DNA from: Enterovibrio norvegicus_B
GTDB lineage: Bacteria; Pseudomonadota; Gammaproteobacteria; Enterobacterales; Vibrionaceae
Assembly (NCBI RefSeq): GCF_002876705.1
Contig: NZ_MDAG01000005.1
Location: forward strand, 18,789-82,788
DNA: 64,000 nucleotides
Direction of reading: 5' to 3'
The number at the start of each line of letters is the position of its first letter. The first letter of the stretch is position 1. Below are positions 63,522 through 64,000 of the stretch, one piece after another. A model generated the notes under the pieces. That model saw only the letters and a program-made list of their open reading frames with translations. It was not told the origin of the DNA and did not search any database. Both the position numbers and the translations under genes were made by a program.

Positions 63522-63884
63522 CTAGAAAATCTTTCCGGCTTCTAAGCCTGTTTCCCAATTGTCTTCGTACAGCCAACCTTGAGGGGCATCATCAATACAA
63601 ACACTGTTTCTTGGCTTACCCGATATACCTGCATGATAACCATTGTCGGGTTTACAGTATTCTTTAACATGCTCTTCATACGCAGTCTGATACTCACTCT
63701 GTTGCTCTTTATCAAAAGCACCTAGCGATGTTAAATCTTGTTCTGAGCGCGCTTTTCTCCCAGCTTCAACATCATAGTTGGCCAATCCAACCCAATCTTC
63801 CGCAGTTGAAAGCTCCGCAATACGCTGACTCGCACACCCCGTTAACCCAATGATCAGCAATAGACTTACCAGTAGATATTTCAT
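63522..63884 (-). CDS. DUF2799 family lipoprotein
   Basis: 120 residues with a lipoprotein signal (LLVSLLLIIGLTGC; lipobox LTGC). Body has DWVGLANYDVEAGRKARS and GWLYEDNWETGLEAGKIF-like ending, typical of DUF2799. Function unknown; probably envelope-anchored. Confidence 0.85.
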   Translation of the reverse strand: MKYLLVSLLLIIGLTGCASQRIAELSTAEDWVGLANYDVEAGRKARSEQDLTSLGAFDKEQQSEYQTAYEEHVKEYCKPDNGYHAGISGKPRNSVCIDDAPQGWLYEDNWETGLEAGKIF

Positions 63885-63975
63885 ATTAATCTCCTAATCC
63901 CTCTGATATGCAGTATATAGAGTAAACCTGAACAAACGCCGTACAATTTCGTTATTCATTAGATGAAATCAAGAC

Positions 63976-64000
63976 GTGAGAGTGCGAGAGTGCGAGAGTG
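63976..64000. repeat. short tandem repeat at the window edge
   Basis: The last 25 bases read as about three copies of an 8-bp unit GAGAGTGC and run off the window, so its length is unknown. No gene is seen in 63885-64000. Confidence 0.6.

Noticed and set aside
1..64000. tRNA or rRNA genes
   Set aside because: No T-loop/acceptor patterns or rRNA blocks were found by eye; a tRNAscan run would be decisive.

Overview
The window is an ordinary stretch of chromosome from a gammaproteobacterium, most likely a member of Vibrionaceae. The evidence is the gene order and the set of small families present (UPF0325/YaeH, DUF3549, DUF3301, DUF2789, DUF2310, probable DUF2850, long-form DapD). I cannot settle the genus; Grimontia, Enterovibrio, Photobacterium and Vibrio are all possible. 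No phage, insertion sequence, CRISPR array, rRNA or tRNA was recognised.

Layout. (1) 1-11.2 kb, minus strand: the classic translation and envelope cluster rpsB-tsf / pyrH-frr / uppS-cdsA / dxr-rseP-bamA-skp-lpxD, cut at lpxD by the window edge. Intrinsic terminators or hairpins separate the sub-operons, and an S2-binding leader lies before rpsB. (2) 11.4-15.6 kb, plus strand: map, glnD and the UPF0325 gene. (3) 15.6-22.7 kb: truC-yqcC, DUF3549-DUF3301, then 1.3 kb holding two almost identical CsrB-type regulatory RNAs in tandem (minus strand), then DUF2789, a small coiled-coil gene, DUF2310-syd and queF. E. coli also has csrB between yqcC and syd, so the locus is syntenic but the RNA gene is doubled. 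(4) 22.8-26.8 kb: a periplasmic TPR protein with a degenerate GGDEF domain, followed by a diguanylate cyclase with intact GGEEF and I-site. (5) 27-34.4 kb: ppnN, xni, rlmM, DUF423, a hydrolase, gcvA with the divergent GcvB RNA, csdA-csdE. (6) 35-39.2 kb: polyhydroxybutyrate operon phaB-phaA-phaP-phaC, lying between csdE and tcdA, which are adjacent in E. coli. (7) 40.2-44.5 kb: LysR regulator, class III aminotransferase, BKACE (DUF849) protein and an orphan TAXI solute-binding protein, a plausible accessory catabolic block between tcdA and mltA. (8) 44.6-59 kb: mltA, two small genes, argA, recD, recB and recC, with a chemotaxis receptor on the opposite strand at the place where E. coli has ptrA. 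(9) 59-64 kb: TDT transporter with divergent LysR regulator, a Tag-like glycosylase, SOS-controlled yebG, dapD and a DUF2799 lipoprotein.

The most notable content is RNA that an ORF-based view misses: two tandem CsrB-like RNAs, each with its own core promoter and an 18-bp UvrY/VarA-type activator site, and GcvB next to gcvA. No wholly new system was found. The best candidates for novelty are the doubled CsrB locus with different promoter-proximal operators, and the aminotransferase/BKACE block whose BKACE protein has lost a conserved acidic residue.
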